A stretch of DNA of 64,000 bases from positions 70,029 through 134,028 of the forward strand of contig NZ_JBBPHP010000015.1 of NCBI RefSeq assembly GCF_038039535.1, given 5' to 3'. Shown here one piece after another: positions 53,702 to 62,741 of this stretch (positions within the stretch are counted from its first letter, which is position 1; the number at the start of each line of letters is the position of its first letter). Made by a program: the position numbers and the translations under genes. The notes below the pieces were generated by a model. That model saw only the letters and a list, made by a program, of their open reading frames with translations, did no database searches and had not been told where the DNA came from. Origin of the DNA: Catalinimonas sp038039535. Lineage in GTDB: Bacteria > Bacteroidota > Bacteroidia > Cytophagales > Cyclobacteriaceae.

Positions 53702-56194
53702 TTAATTAGATTCGTTTTCTTCAGAATTTTCTTCCTCAACAGTATCTGGCAACTTATCAACTTTAGCTACTGAAGTAATCATGTCATCCTTGTTGAGCCT
53801 TATTAGTTTCACTCCCTGAGTGGCTCTTCCCATTACTCTTAATTCAGATACAGAAAGCCTGATCATAATACCTGATCTGTTAATAAGCATTAAGTCATTT
53901 TCATCGGTAACTTCAGCAATAGACACTAAAGTTCCAGTCTTAGAAGTAATATTCATCGTTTTGACACCCTTACCTCCTCTTTTGGTAATGCGGTATTCTT
54001 CCAACAATGATCTTTTACCAAAACCATTTTCCGAAACAACAAGCAAGTGCTTTTCAAAATCATTGACACAAACCATACCGACCACTTCATCCTTTTCATC
54101 ATCTAAGGCAATACCTCTGACTCCAGCTGCTGTACGCCCCATTGATCTGACCTCACTTTCGTTAAATCTGATTGCTCTTCCGGATTTTACAGCGAGAATA
54201 ATCTCAGATTTTCCGTCAGTAAGGGCTACATTCAACAAACGATCACCTTCGTTAATGGTAATCGCGTTAATTCCGTTCACTCTAGGTCTGGAATATGCTT
54301 CAAGAGAAGTCTTCTTAATCATGCCATTCTTAGTTGACATCACTAAAAATGAATTATTGATGTAATCAGCATCATCCAGATTAGAAACATTAATTACCGC
54401 CCTTACAGAATCATCAGGTGTTATATTGATCAAATTTTGAATTGCTCTTCCTTTTGCTGTTTTACTACCCTCTGGTATTTCATAAACTTTGATCCAAAAT
54501 ACCTTCCCTAACTCTGTAAAAATCAACAAATAGTTATGCGTATGTGCAATAAATAGATGTTCGGTGAAATCCCCATCTTTAGCTGAAGCCCCCCTTGAAC
54601 CGACTCCTCCTCTACCCTGTGTGCGATATTCACTGAGATTAGTACGTTTAAAATAACCATTATGCGAGATTGTAATTAACATCTCTTCATTAGGTATCAT
54701 ATCTTCAGTACTTAGATCCTCAGCACTGTGTACGATTTCTGTACGTCTTTCATCACCGTACTTATCTTTCAAATCATCAAGTTCATCCTTGATAATTTGC
54801 ATGCGAAGAGCTCTTTCAGCTAGTATTTCTCGCAAATACTCTACCTGTTTTTGTACTTCTTCATACTCTTTCTGGATTTTGTCTCTTTCCAGTCCAGTAA
54901 GACGCTGAAGTCGCATATCCAGAATTGCTCTTGCCTGAATTTCAGTTAGCTTAAATGACTCCATCAGGCTTGTACGGGCAGTCTCAGGGTCTTGTGAAGA
55001 TCTAATAATTTCAATTACCCTGTCTATATTATCCAGAGCGATAAGATAACCTTCTAATAAATGAAGTCTTTTTTCTGCTTCGTTAAGTTCATACTGCGTT
55101 CTGCGAACAACCACATTGTGGCGATGATCCACAAAATGTGAAATAATTTGCTTAAGGTTAAGCGTCTGTGGTCTTCCTTTAACTAGCGCGACATTGTTGA
55201 CACCAAAAGAAGATTGGAGCTGTGTATATTTATAAAGGTTATTCAGTACTACATTAGGAACAGCATCTTTCTTTAGATCATATACAATACGCATTCCATT
55301 TCGGTCCGATTCATCTCTTATATCCGAGATACCCTCAATACGCTTATCATTAACCAAAGCCGCAGTCTTCTCAATCATTGAAGCCTTATTAACCTGATAA
55401 GGAATTTCGGTGACAATGATTTGAGATTTACCGGTTTTTGTTTCCTGTATTTCTGCCTTTGCACGCAAAACAATACGGCCTCTTCCAGTCTCAAATGCAC
55501 TCTTTACACCTTGATATCCATAGATTATACCTCCGGTAGGAAAATCAGGAGCAGTGACAGACTGCATAAGCTCCTCTATCGTAACATCTACATTATCAAT
55601 GTATTGTTTAATTCCTTCTACAACTTCAGTTAGGTTGTGAGGAGCCATGTTAGTTGCCATCCCCACAGCAATACCAGAAGTGCCGTTAACAAGTATATTA
55701 GGAAGTTTGGAAGGCAAACATACGGGCTCGGTTAAGGAATCATCAAAGTTACCTTGAAAATCTATGGTGTCCTTGTTGATATCAGCAAGTAGCTCTTCAG
55801 CTAACCTTCTCAATCGGGCTTCGGTATAACGCATCGCAGCAGGTGAGTCACCATCAACTGAGCCAAAGTTACCCTGTCCATCAACCAACATATAGCGCAT
55901 AGACCAATGCTGTGCCATACGCACCATAGAGTCGTATACAGAAGAGTCACCATGAGGGTGATACTTTCCTAAAACCTCTCCTACTATTCTTGCTGACTTT
56001 TTATGGGCCTTTGTATGTGTAAGTCCTAAATCAAGCATTCCATAAAGTACACGGCGGTGTACTGGTTTGAGCCCATCTCTTACATCTGGTAATGCTCTGG
56101 AAATAATTACAGACATTGAATAATCAATGTATGCTCCTCTCATTTCATCCTCTATATTAATAGGGATGATATTTTCATTAGCGCCTTCTGCCAT
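53702..56194 (-). CDS. gyrA: DNA gyrase subunit A
   Basis: An 830-residue type IIA topoisomerase A subunit that breaks and rejoins DNA during ATP-driven negative supercoiling with GyrB. The catalytic tyrosine is Y123 in AMRYTEARL. The quinolone-resistance region reads HPHGDSSVYDSM with Ser84 and Asp88, the drug-sensitive forms. The C-terminal beta-pinwheel begins near 510 and holds a GyrA-box-like QGRGGVG, which distinguishes gyrase from ParC. The start at MAEGANENIIPINIEDEMRG is conserved. It probably heads an operon with the TPR protein. Confidence 0.98.
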   Translation of the reverse strand: MAEGANENIIPINIEDEMRGAYIDYSMSVIISRALPDVRDGLKPVHRRVLYGMLDLGLTHTKAHKKSARIVGEVLGKYHPHGDSSVYDSMVRMAQHWSMRYMLVDGQGNFGSVDGDSPAAMRYTEARLRRLAEELLADINKDTIDFQGNFDDSLTEPVCLPSKLPNILVNGTSGIAVGMATNMAPHNLTEVVEGIKQYIDNVDVTIEELMQSVTAPDFPTGGIIYGYQGVKSAFETGRGRIVLRAKAEIQETKTGKSQIIVTEIPYQVNKASMIEKTAALVNDKRIEGISDIRDESDRNGMRIVYDLKKDAVPNVVLNNLYKYTQLQSSFGVNNVALVKGRPQTLNLKQIISHFVDHRHNVVVRRTQYELNEAEKRLHLLEGYLIALDNIDRVIEIIRSSQDPETARTSLMESFKLTEIQARAILDMRLQRLTGLERDKIQKEYEEVQKQVEYLREILAERALRMQIIKDELDDLKDKYGDERRTEIVHSAEDLSTEDMIPNEEMLITISHNGYFKRTNLSEYRTQGRGGVGSRGASAKDGDFTEHLFIAHTHNYLLIFTELGKVFWIKVYEIPEGSKTAKGRAIQNLINITPDDSVRAVINVSNLDDADYINNSFLVMSTKNGMIKKTSLEAYSRPRVNGINAITINEGDRLLNVALTDGKSEIILAVKSGRAIRFNESEVRSMGRTAAGVRGIALDDEKDEVVGMVCVNDFEKHLLVVSENGFGKRSLLEEYRITKRGGKGVKTMNITSKTGTLVSIAEVTDENDLMLINRSGIMIRLSVSELRVMGRATQGVKLIRLNKDDMITSVAKVDKLPDTVEEENSEENESN

Positions 56195-56372
56195 AATCGG
56201 ATTTCAAACTCTTATTTCTTAATTAGAAAGGTACCTTACTTATAAATTTTAAAAAAGCCCTCTTTAGAAGGTCGCAATTTACCAAAAAATGTTCAATACA
56301 CATAGCCTTTATGTGCTAATAAATGTTATTTGAAAAAGCTGAAATGAATAAATTGATAAGAATCATCCAATT

Positions 56373-57404
56373 TTAGTTTTTCTTATTGAAGAAAGGTAAG
56401 CGTATCTTCTTTTTTCTTTTGCTTTTTTGAAGCTCTGGATACAATTCTCCTATTTTCGGGTCTTGTTTTTTCCAAAATGGCTGTCCTCTTACTAGCATTC
56501 TATTCCCTTGAGAATCAGATACGTAGTGTTTCATTTGAGTCTTGTCATTTGGAATAGGTGATCGCGGAATGTCAGGGTAATTGATGCTTATACCTAGGGT
56601 AACCTGAAATGCATTGTCAGTAATAGTTAAATCAGGCTGAGCAGCAGTTTCAGGTAAACTAATTTGATAGCTTTTGAACTCATAAGAAGGTCTAAGGTAT
56701 ACTCTGAAATACTCCGAATAAACTTTTTCAAAGCTGAAACCAATATTAAAAAATGGATTGGACTGTATATAATAATCATCAAAACCACTTCCTCGATTAA
56801 TTTTTCCTGCTCTAATATCTACTCCCAGGGCAAGATCATAATATTCATAAACACTATATCCGAGCAGAAAATAATATCTGGTAAACCTGCTTTTTACCTG
56901 GGCGGGATCTGGAAATTCAGATAAAAAATCTTTAGGCTCAGGTACATTTGCTGTCACAAATTCCATACTTGCACCTCCACCAAGCCTAAGTCTAAAAATG
57001 TTAAAATAAATAGCCAGATTGATAGGAATACTATATCCACCACTTCGCAAAGGACTGTCTGTTGAATCAAAATGAACGACTTTATAATTATCACTAAGCA
57101 ATACATTATCACCGCTTACACCTGAAAACCAATTGTTGAGTCCTGGTACAGTACCTCCCTCTACAAAATCGTCAGAATTGATTAAAAACGATCCCTGCTG
57201 ATTTCTGACATAATCAAAATCGGTAAAATCGTGCCGATAAAACGTTCTTCCGTAACCAGAACTGAGATTTACTGAGAATTTATTGAAAAATGATCTTACC
57301 GGATAGGGATGCTGTTCCTCCAGCCCAAATCCCGGATTATAACCTTGAGCATATACCCCGGAAACAAGCAGTATAAATAATGCTGTAATAAAGTAGCGAA
57401 GCAT
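56373..57404 (-). CDS. Hypothetical outer-membrane protein
   Basis: About 343 residues from the ATG at 57404, which begins a signal peptide (LRYFITALFILLVSGVYAQ); the frame is open 33 bases further upstream. The mature protein is rich in aromatic residues in alternating strands (YFLLGYSVYEYYDLALGVDIRAG, FFNIGFSFEKVYSEYFRVYLRPSYEF), suggesting an outer-membrane barrel. It ends in a basic tail (KSKRKKKIRLPFFNKKN), unusual for a barrel, which normally ends in an aromatic residue. I do not recognise the family. Monocistronic. Confidence 0.7.
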   Translation of the reverse strand: MLRYFITALFILLVSGVYAQGYNPGFGLEEQHPYPVRSFFNKFSVNLSSGYGRTFYRHDFTDFDYVRNQQGSFLINSDDFVEGGTVPGLNNWFSGVSGDNVLLSDNYKVVHFDSTDSPLRSGGYSIPINLAIYFNIFRLRLGGGASMEFVTANVPEPKDFLSEFPDPAQVKSRFTRYYFLLGYSVYEYYDLALGVDIRAGKINRGSGFDDYYIQSNPFFNIGFSFEKVYSEYFRVYLRPSYEFKSYQISLPETAAQPDLTITDNAFQVTLGISINYPDIPRSPIPNDKTQMKHYVSDSQGNRMLVRGQPFWKKQDPKIGELYPELQKSKRKKKIRLPFFNKKN

Positions 57405-57580
57405 TAACTTTCTTTTATATATGTGATAAAGATACAAAGCTAAATAGCAAAGTTAATTTACTAGTCAAAAATAACGAGCAAGTTTCATTCTAAGTATAAA
57501 ATAGAATATTTTTGACTATGTAGGATGTCTTCAACTATTTCTTCTTTTTTAGATTATAAACTTCTAAAATTCAATATTTT

Positions 57581-58468
57581 ATGGAAAAAATTTGCGTGAT
57601 AGGTGCAGGTACTATGGGTAATGGAATTGCACATGTTTTTGCTCAGTTTGGATTCAATGTTACTCTTTTTGATTTACAAGATGATATACTCAGAAAGGCA
57701 ATGGCTGCAATTGAGAACAATTTTGATAGGCAGCTAAAAAAAGAAATACTAACGGTTGAAGCTAAAGACAGAGCACTCAAAAATATTCATGTATCAACAG
57801 ATCTTGCCAAAAGTGTAGAGGATACTGATTTAGTTGTTGAGGCAGTCACAGAAAATTTTGAAATCAAGAAATCTATTTTTAGTGATTTAGATAAAAATTG
57901 CTCAGCTAAAACTATCCTGGCTACTAATACTTCTTCAATCTCAATTACTAAGTTAGCTGCTACTACCATGCGACCAGAAAAAGTCATTGGAATGCATTTT
58001 ATGAATCCGGTACCTGTTATGAAACTGGTAGAAGTGATCAAAGGCTATAATACCTCAGATGCTGTAACAAAAGCAGTTCTAGAACTCTCACAAAAACTTG
58101 ATAAAATTCCCCTTACTGTAAATGATTATCCTGGATTTATTTCCAATAGAATTCTGATGCCCATGATCAATGAAGCTATTTATAGCTTATACGAAGGGGT
58201 TGCAGGAGCGGTTGAAATAGACCAGATTATGGAGTTAGGCATGGCTCACCCAATGGGACCATTAAAGTTAGCTGATTTTATCGGCTTAGACGTTTGTCTT
58301 TCCATTCTTGAAGTACTTCATCATGGATTTGGAAACCCAAAGTACGCACCTTGTCCACTATTAGTCAATATGGTTAATGCGGGAAATCTTGGTGTAAAGA
58401 GTGGAATTGGATTTTATGACTACAGAGAGAGTAGAAAAAATCCCCAACTAGCTGATCAATTTGCATAG
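57581..58468 (+). CDS. 3-hydroxyacyl/3-hydroxybutyryl-CoA dehydrogenase
   Basis: A 295-residue NAD-dependent enzyme. The Rossmann motif is at about 5-12 (VIGAGTMGNGIAHVFA). NTSSISI, GMHFMNPVPVMKLVEVI (catalytic His in HFMNPV) and the C-terminal helical domain (VNDYPGFISNRILMP, MGPLKLADFIGLD) are all present. Family, motif order and length match 3-hydroxybutyryl-CoA dehydrogenase, acting in beta-oxidation or butanoate metabolism. It is divergent from the outer-membrane protein gene. Confidence 0.95.
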   Translation: MEKICVIGAGTMGNGIAHVFAQFGFNVTLFDLQDDILRKAMAAIENNFDRQLKKEILTVEAKDRALKNIHVSTDLAKSVEDTDLVVEAVTENFEIKKSIFSDLDKNCSAKTILATNTSSISITKLAATTMRPEKVIGMHFMNPVPVMKLVEVIKGYNTSDAVTKAVLELSQKLDKIPLTVNDYPGFISNRILMPMINEAIYSLYEGVAGAVEIDQIMELGMAHPMGPLKLADFIGLDVCLSILEVLHHGFGNPKYAPCPLLVNMVNAGNLGVKSGIGFYDYRESRKNPQLADQFA

Positions 58469-58484
58469 ATTGGGGAAATAGTAA

Positions 58485-59087
58485 TTAATTACAATACTGA
58501 TCCATAGCTTCCTGGGCCTCTTCCACATTGAGTGCATTTGCTGATTGAAAATCTTCGCAGCCAGATGACTTTTTGCCCTGATAAACTTTTAGGGCTCCAC
58601 GATACAGAAAAGCTTCACCATACTGATCGTTGATGCTAATTGCAGCATTGTAAGCTTCCATGGCTTCCTCTGTCTTACCTGATTTGTGAAAAGCTCTACC
58701 TGCCAAATAATGCGCTTTAGAATCATTTTTATGGATTTGGGCAGCTTTATCAAAATAAAACGCAGCATCTTGAAAATTATCGTTCCTAAAATGATATTTT
58801 CCGATACTCATCAAAGCATTCACATTCTTTGGATCAATTTCTAAAGTTTCTTCATAACTGGCTAAAGATTTACTAAACTCTCCCAACTCTTCATATGCCC
58901 TACCACGATTGTATATTGACTCAACATGGGTAGGTTGATATTCTAAGTATTCGTTATACTGCTCTATAGCTTTTTTATATTCACCCTGCTCAAAGTAGCG
59001 ATCTGCTATTTTGTTTTCATTACTGTCGCAGGCAAAAAATAATATTGAAATGATACTAAAACCAAGTATCCATTTTCCAAACATCAT
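58485..59087 (-). CDS. TPR lipoprotein
   Basis: A 200-residue lipoprotein with lipobox LFFAC (about residue 19). At least four TPRs follow: ADRYFEQGEYKKAIEQYNEYLEYQP, ESIYNRGRAYEELGEFSKSLASYEETLEIDP, ALMSIGKYHFRNDNFQDAAFYFDKAAQ and AHYLAGRAFHKSGKTEEAMEAYNAAISI. It ends with a Cys-containing SGCEDFQSAN segment seen in many Bacteroidota TPR lipoproteins. It is convergent with the dehydrogenase gene, 16 bases away. Confidence 0.85.
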   Translation of the reverse strand: MMFGKWILGFSIISILFFACDSNENKIADRYFEQGEYKKAIEQYNEYLEYQPTHVESIYNRGRAYEELGEFSKSLASYEETLEIDPKNVNALMSIGKYHFRNDNFQDAAFYFDKAAQIHKNDSKAHYLAGRAFHKSGKTEEAMEAYNAAISINDQYGEAFLYRGALKVYQGKKSSGCEDFQSANALNVEEAQEAMDQYCN

Positions 59088-59213
59088 AATCTAAAGGTTT
59101 TTTTGCGAATTCGTAAAGTTAACACTTACCTAATTAATTAGGTTTATAAATTGACGTAATTTATGCAACATCATCAATCTGTAGAAATCTAAGTGTCAAA
59201 ACGAATGCCAGCT

Positions 59214-60026
59214 TCAAACAGCAACATTATTCTCTCGCAGAGCATCATTTAAAGAAGTTTTAAGATCGGTGCTAGCTTTTCTTTGTCCTATGATCAACGC
59301 ACAGGGTACCTGGTACTCTCCTGCAGGAAATTTTTTGGTATATGTGCCGGGTATGACTACCGAACGAGCAGGTACTTTTCCTTTGTAAATAACAGGCTCT
59401 TCTTTAGTGACATCAATAATTCTTGAACTAGCTGTTAGAGTTACATTAGCCCCCAATACTGCTTCTTTTTCTACATGTACACCTTCCACTAATATGCAGC
59501 GAGATCCTATGAATGCATTATCTTCAACAATTACCGGCTTTGCCTGAAGGGGTTCAAGTACTCCTCCAATTCCAACACCACCACTCAAATGAACATTTTT
59601 ACCAATCTGGGCACAGCTACCTACTGTAGCCCATGTATCCACCATAGTACCTTCATCTACAAAAGCTCCAATGTTTACGTATGAGGGCATCATCACTACG
59701 CCTTTGCTAAGATATGCTCCATACCTTGCTACTGCATGAGGGACAACCCTAACACCAATTTTATCATAACCGGTTTTTAGCTTCATTTTATCATGAAACT
59801 CAAAAGGTCCAAGTTCTAGAAGTTGCATCTTCTGAATTGGAAAATAAAGTATTACAGCCTTTTTAATCCATTCGTGCACTACCCATTCTCCATCAATTGG
59901 CTCAGCGACCCTTTTGGTACCACTATCCAGTTCGTCAATAATTGATTTAATAGCAATTTTTACATCTTTGTCGTTAAGCAATTGGCGGTTGTCCCATGCT
60001 TTTTCAATCAAATTTCTGAGTTCCAT
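59214..60026 (-). CDS. dapD: Tetrahydrodipicolinate N-succinyltransferase
   Basis: A 270-residue DapD in the succinylase branch of the diaminopimelate/lysine pathway, which succinylates L-2,3,4,5-tetrahydrodipicolinate using succinyl-CoA. Length and motifs fit: N-terminal helical domain, GPFEFHDKM, VRVVPHAVARYGAYLSKGVVMMPSYVN, then left-handed hexapeptide repeats (GAFVDEGTMVDTWATVGSCAQIG, GGVGIGGVLEPLQAKPV). It is cytoplasmic and trimeric in the family. It feeds peptidoglycan synthesis. It is divergent from the glycosyltransferase with only 22 bases between start codons. Confidence 0.97.
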   Translation of the reverse strand: MELRNLIEKAWDNRQLLNDKDVKIAIKSIIDELDSGTKRVAEPIDGEWVVHEWIKKAVILYFPIQKMQLLELGPFEFHDKMKLKTGYDKIGVRVVPHAVARYGAYLSKGVVMMPSYVNIGAFVDEGTMVDTWATVGSCAQIGKNVHLSGGVGIGGVLEPLQAKPVIVEDNAFIGSRCILVEGVHVEKEAVLGANVTLTASSRIIDVTKEEPVIYKGKVPARSVVIPGTYTKKFPAGEYQVPCALIIGQRKASTDLKTSLNDALRENNVAV

Positions 60027-60048
60027 GCAGATTGTTACTTAATTATAT

Positions 60049-61194
60049 ATGGGTAATAAAATTATTACGGTAATAGCTTCAATACTTAAACCCGTGGATG
60101 ACACGAGAATGTACGAAAAAATCGGGCTTTCACTGCAGCAAACAAATAGATATGCAGTTAATATCATAGGTTTTGAATCAAAAAATCTCCCCAAGCATTC
60201 AGAAATTGCTTTTCATCCTGCTTTTTCATTCTCCAATAAAAGCTGGAAGCGATTATTTGCTACGCTTAAGCTTTTGAAGTACTTATACAAGATCTACCCA
60301 AAATTGATCATTACTACTACATTTGAAGTACTAATTGCAGCTGTGATTTTTAAAATTACTAATAGAAGTAAAGATATTAAGATAGTTTATGACGTTCAGG
60401 AAAACTATGCATTAAATTTCTTAACCAACAGGAAAAAAAACATCGCTGTCAAGTTGATATTTAAGTTGATACGGTGGATTGAAAAAATAAGCCAAAGATT
60501 CATTTCACTAAATATTTTAGCTGAAAAATTTTATACTAAAGAAATTAGTTTTATTTCAAATCATACTTTAGTAATCCCTAATGCATTTAAAGTAATTCAT
60601 TATGAAGAAGAATCAATAGCTCCACTTCCTTCAATTTTCCTGGAAAAAAGGCCAAAGATAATCTTTAATGGTACTATCAGTGAAATCTATGGCATAGAAC
60701 AAAGCCTGGAATTTGCTACTGCTTTACATGATTTTCTTCCTGAGCTTTTGCTAATTATTGTAGGGCATGTCACTAATACTAAATTGCTAAACAAATTACT
60801 AAATTATGCTAAATCAAAATCCTATATCTATACATTTGTTAGCAAAAACCCTTTACCACATAATCAGATTTTAGATCTTGTTAGAATAGCTGATTTTGGG
60901 ATTGTTGCTCATCAACCGGTAGAAAGTATAAAAAATTGCTTTCCAACTCGTATTTATGAATACATGGCTTTGCAGAAGCCCTTTTTTCTGCAAAAGCATC
61001 CTTACTGGACAAATTACTGTGATCCCTGGAACTGTTCAATTAACCTTGATTTTAATGACTTTGATGCTGAAAAAATAGCAATGCAGTTAGACAAACCTTT
61101 TTATCCTTCAGGTACTCCCGATGATATATTTTGGGAAAAATATGAAGCTTTACTAATTCAAGAAATAGATAAAGTAACAAGGATAAGTATCTGA
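60049..61194 (+). CDS. Glycosyltransferase (GT4-like)
   Basis: A 381-residue protein resembling GT-B glycosyltransferases. The N-terminal half has a KIITVIASI start and a IIGFESKNLPK strand; the C-terminal half has RPKIIFNGTISEIYG, LLIIVGHV and IADFGIVAHQPVESIKNCFPTRIYEYMALQKPF, whose Glu in (F/S)xxxxEYMA suits nucleotide-sugar binding. It has no signal peptide and no other cell-wall glycan genes as neighbours. The start lies 22 bases from the divergent dapD start. Codon use is more AT-rich than in neighbouring genes, which may indicate acquisition. Confidence 0.75.
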   Translation: MGNKIITVIASILKPVDDTRMYEKIGLSLQQTNRYAVNIIGFESKNLPKHSEIAFHPAFSFSNKSWKRLFATLKLLKYLYKIYPKLIITTTFEVLIAAVIFKITNRSKDIKIVYDVQENYALNFLTNRKKNIAVKLIFKLIRWIEKISQRFISLNILAEKFYTKEISFISNHTLVIPNAFKVIHYEEESIAPLPSIFLEKRPKIIFNGTISEIYGIEQSLEFATALHDFLPELLLIIVGHVTNTKLLNKLLNYAKSKSYIYTFVSKNPLPHNQILDLVRIADFGIVAHQPVESIKNCFPTRIYEYMALQKPFFLQKHPYWTNYCDPWNCSINLDFNDFDAEKIAMQLDKPFYPSGTPDDIFWEKYEALLIQEIDKVTRISI

Positions 61195-61279
61195 ATTTCA
61201 GATATATGTAATAACAAACTAAGGAGTATTACTAAATTTAGTCATATTTAGTGAAATGTAGATGGAGAAATTTCTTTAT

Positions 61280-62047
61280 TTAGAAAGACCATTCATTCAA
61301 TGCACTGATAGCATGATGGGCAGTTAAATCATATTGACAAGGAACTACTGAAACATAATTATTGGCAATTGCCCACTCATCATTGTCTTCACCTTTGTCA
61401 AAATTCACGAAGTTACCTGCCAGCCAAAAGTATTTCCTTCCGTTAGGATCAAAACGCTGGTCAAATTCTTCCTGCCATTTTGCATGGGCTTGTCGGCAAA
61501 TTTTAATGCCTTTCAACTTTTCGTTTTGTTTTGGAGGTATGTTTACATTAAGTGCAATACCCTGAGGCATTCCCCTTTCCAATACCTGACTGGCAATTTT
61601 TAAGATAGGTTCTTCTACATGAGTAAAATTAGCATCAGCATCATAGTCACATAACGAAAACCCAATTGCTGGTAAACCTTCAATTGCACCCTCTACCGCG
61701 GCAGACATGGTGCCTGAATAGAGCACACTAATTGATGTATTGCTTCCGTGATTTACTCCACTTACCACCATATCAGGCCTTCTATCTTTAAGTACATGAA
61801 ATTTACCCAGTTTAACGCAATCGGCAGGGGTACCTGAACATTTATAGGCTTTTACACCTTCAAAAATATCTGTTTCTGTAAGTCTTAGCGTATTACCAAT
61901 GGTTATGGCATGTCCCATACCGGACTGTGGACTATCGGGAGCTACTACTATAACTTCTCCCAATTGCTTCATTAATTGTACAAGTATTTTTATACCTTTG
62001 GAGGTGATGCCATCATCGTTTGAAACCAGAATAAGCGGCTTGCCCAT
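61280..62047 (-). CDS. surE: 5'/3'-nucleotidase SurE
   Basis: A 255-residue SurE, a divalent-metal-dependent phosphatase of nucleoside monophosphates. The metal aspartates are D11/D12 in ILVSNDDGITSKGI, Ser and Asn are in VAPDSPQSGMGHAIT and VVSGVNHGSNTSISVLYSGTMSAAVEGA. The rest is the expected alpha/beta fold. It follows a small hypothetical gene by 7 bases on the minus strand, in a ribBA-hypothetical-surE operon. Confidence 0.96.
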   Translation of the reverse strand: MGKPLILVSNDDGITSKGIKILVQLMKQLGEVIVVAPDSPQSGMGHAITIGNTLRLTETDIFEGVKAYKCSGTPADCVKLGKFHVLKDRRPDMVVSGVNHGSNTSISVLYSGTMSAAVEGAIEGLPAIGFSLCDYDADANFTHVEEPILKIASQVLERGMPQGIALNVNIPPKQNEKLKGIKICRQAHAKWQEEFDQRFDPNGRKYFWLAGNFVNFDKGEDNDEWAIANNYVSVVPCQYDLTAHHAISALNEWSF

Positions 62048-62054
62048 GAAATGT

Positions 62055-62690
62055 CTATGAATTTAATAAAGAATTATAATAGGCTGTAATACGTACCAGA
62101 TCACGGTGACGATCATATTTAAGACGATTTTCTTTGACGTACTTTTCCACATTATCTTTATTCTGAGAGAGAATAGTGTATAGATCGTCTTTTTTCTGAG
62201 AATAAGGAATGATTTCTCCCTTTGGATTTAAAAAGTAATAATCAAATGCCAAACGATAACGTGTTGCATACCTATTGCCGTAATAGCTGTAATATCCATA
62301 TTGTGGCACTGTTTCCTGCACTACTGATTCTCTGCACAGTAATGTCATGGTATTCTCATAAAGCACCTCAAACAACATAGGCACTTTGTAATTGGGTCGG
62401 ACATTATAGGGCAACGCATAAAATTGTCTATACCTACTCACTTCTTCATCGTAAATCTCAAAAAACAAAATTTTACGGGCACTATAGGTTTGTATGGTGT
62501 TATTGAGGTTTACCTGAATCAGATCAGCTTCAAAATTATACTTAATCTTACCACTTATTTCATCTCCTGAAAGTAAAGTTAATTTACCTTCGTGCCATAC
62601 TTCAGAAGGAAAATACTGTGCCTCAACAACGTTTGATAATGCAAAGGCAATCAGAAATATTATCAAGCTTAACTTATTCTTCATAATCAA
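62055..62690 (-). CDS. Hypothetical exported protein
   Basis: A 211-residue protein with a signal peptide (to about 24, NVVEAQ). The mature part contains a HEGKLTLLSGDEISGKIKYN segment, a beta-rich middle with LLCRESVVQE and a Tyr-rich VPQYGYYSYYGNRYATRYRL, then a helical tail. It is typical of Bacteroidota proteins of unknown role near the envelope. It sits between ribBA and surE; function cannot be assigned. Confidence 0.75.
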   Translation of the reverse strand: MIMKNKLSLIIFLIAFALSNVVEAQYFPSEVWHEGKLTLLSGDEISGKIKYNFEADLIQVNLNNTIQTYSARKILFFEIYDEEVSRYRQFYALPYNVRPNYKVPMLFEVLYENTMTLLCRESVVQETVPQYGYYSYYGNRYATRYRLAFDYYFLNPKGEIIPYSQKKDDLYTILSQNKDNVEKYVKENRLKYDRHRDLVRITAYYNSLLNS

Positions 62691-62741
62691 AACTTTGTAT
62701 CTAATATATTAACACAAAAGTTCCAAGAAAAGTGTACTGGC

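Noticed and set aside
53820..54365. 181-codon open frame on the plus strand inside gyrA
   Set aside because: It is fully antisense to a conserved essential gene, has no recognisable domain, and reflects the codon bias of the gyrA frame.
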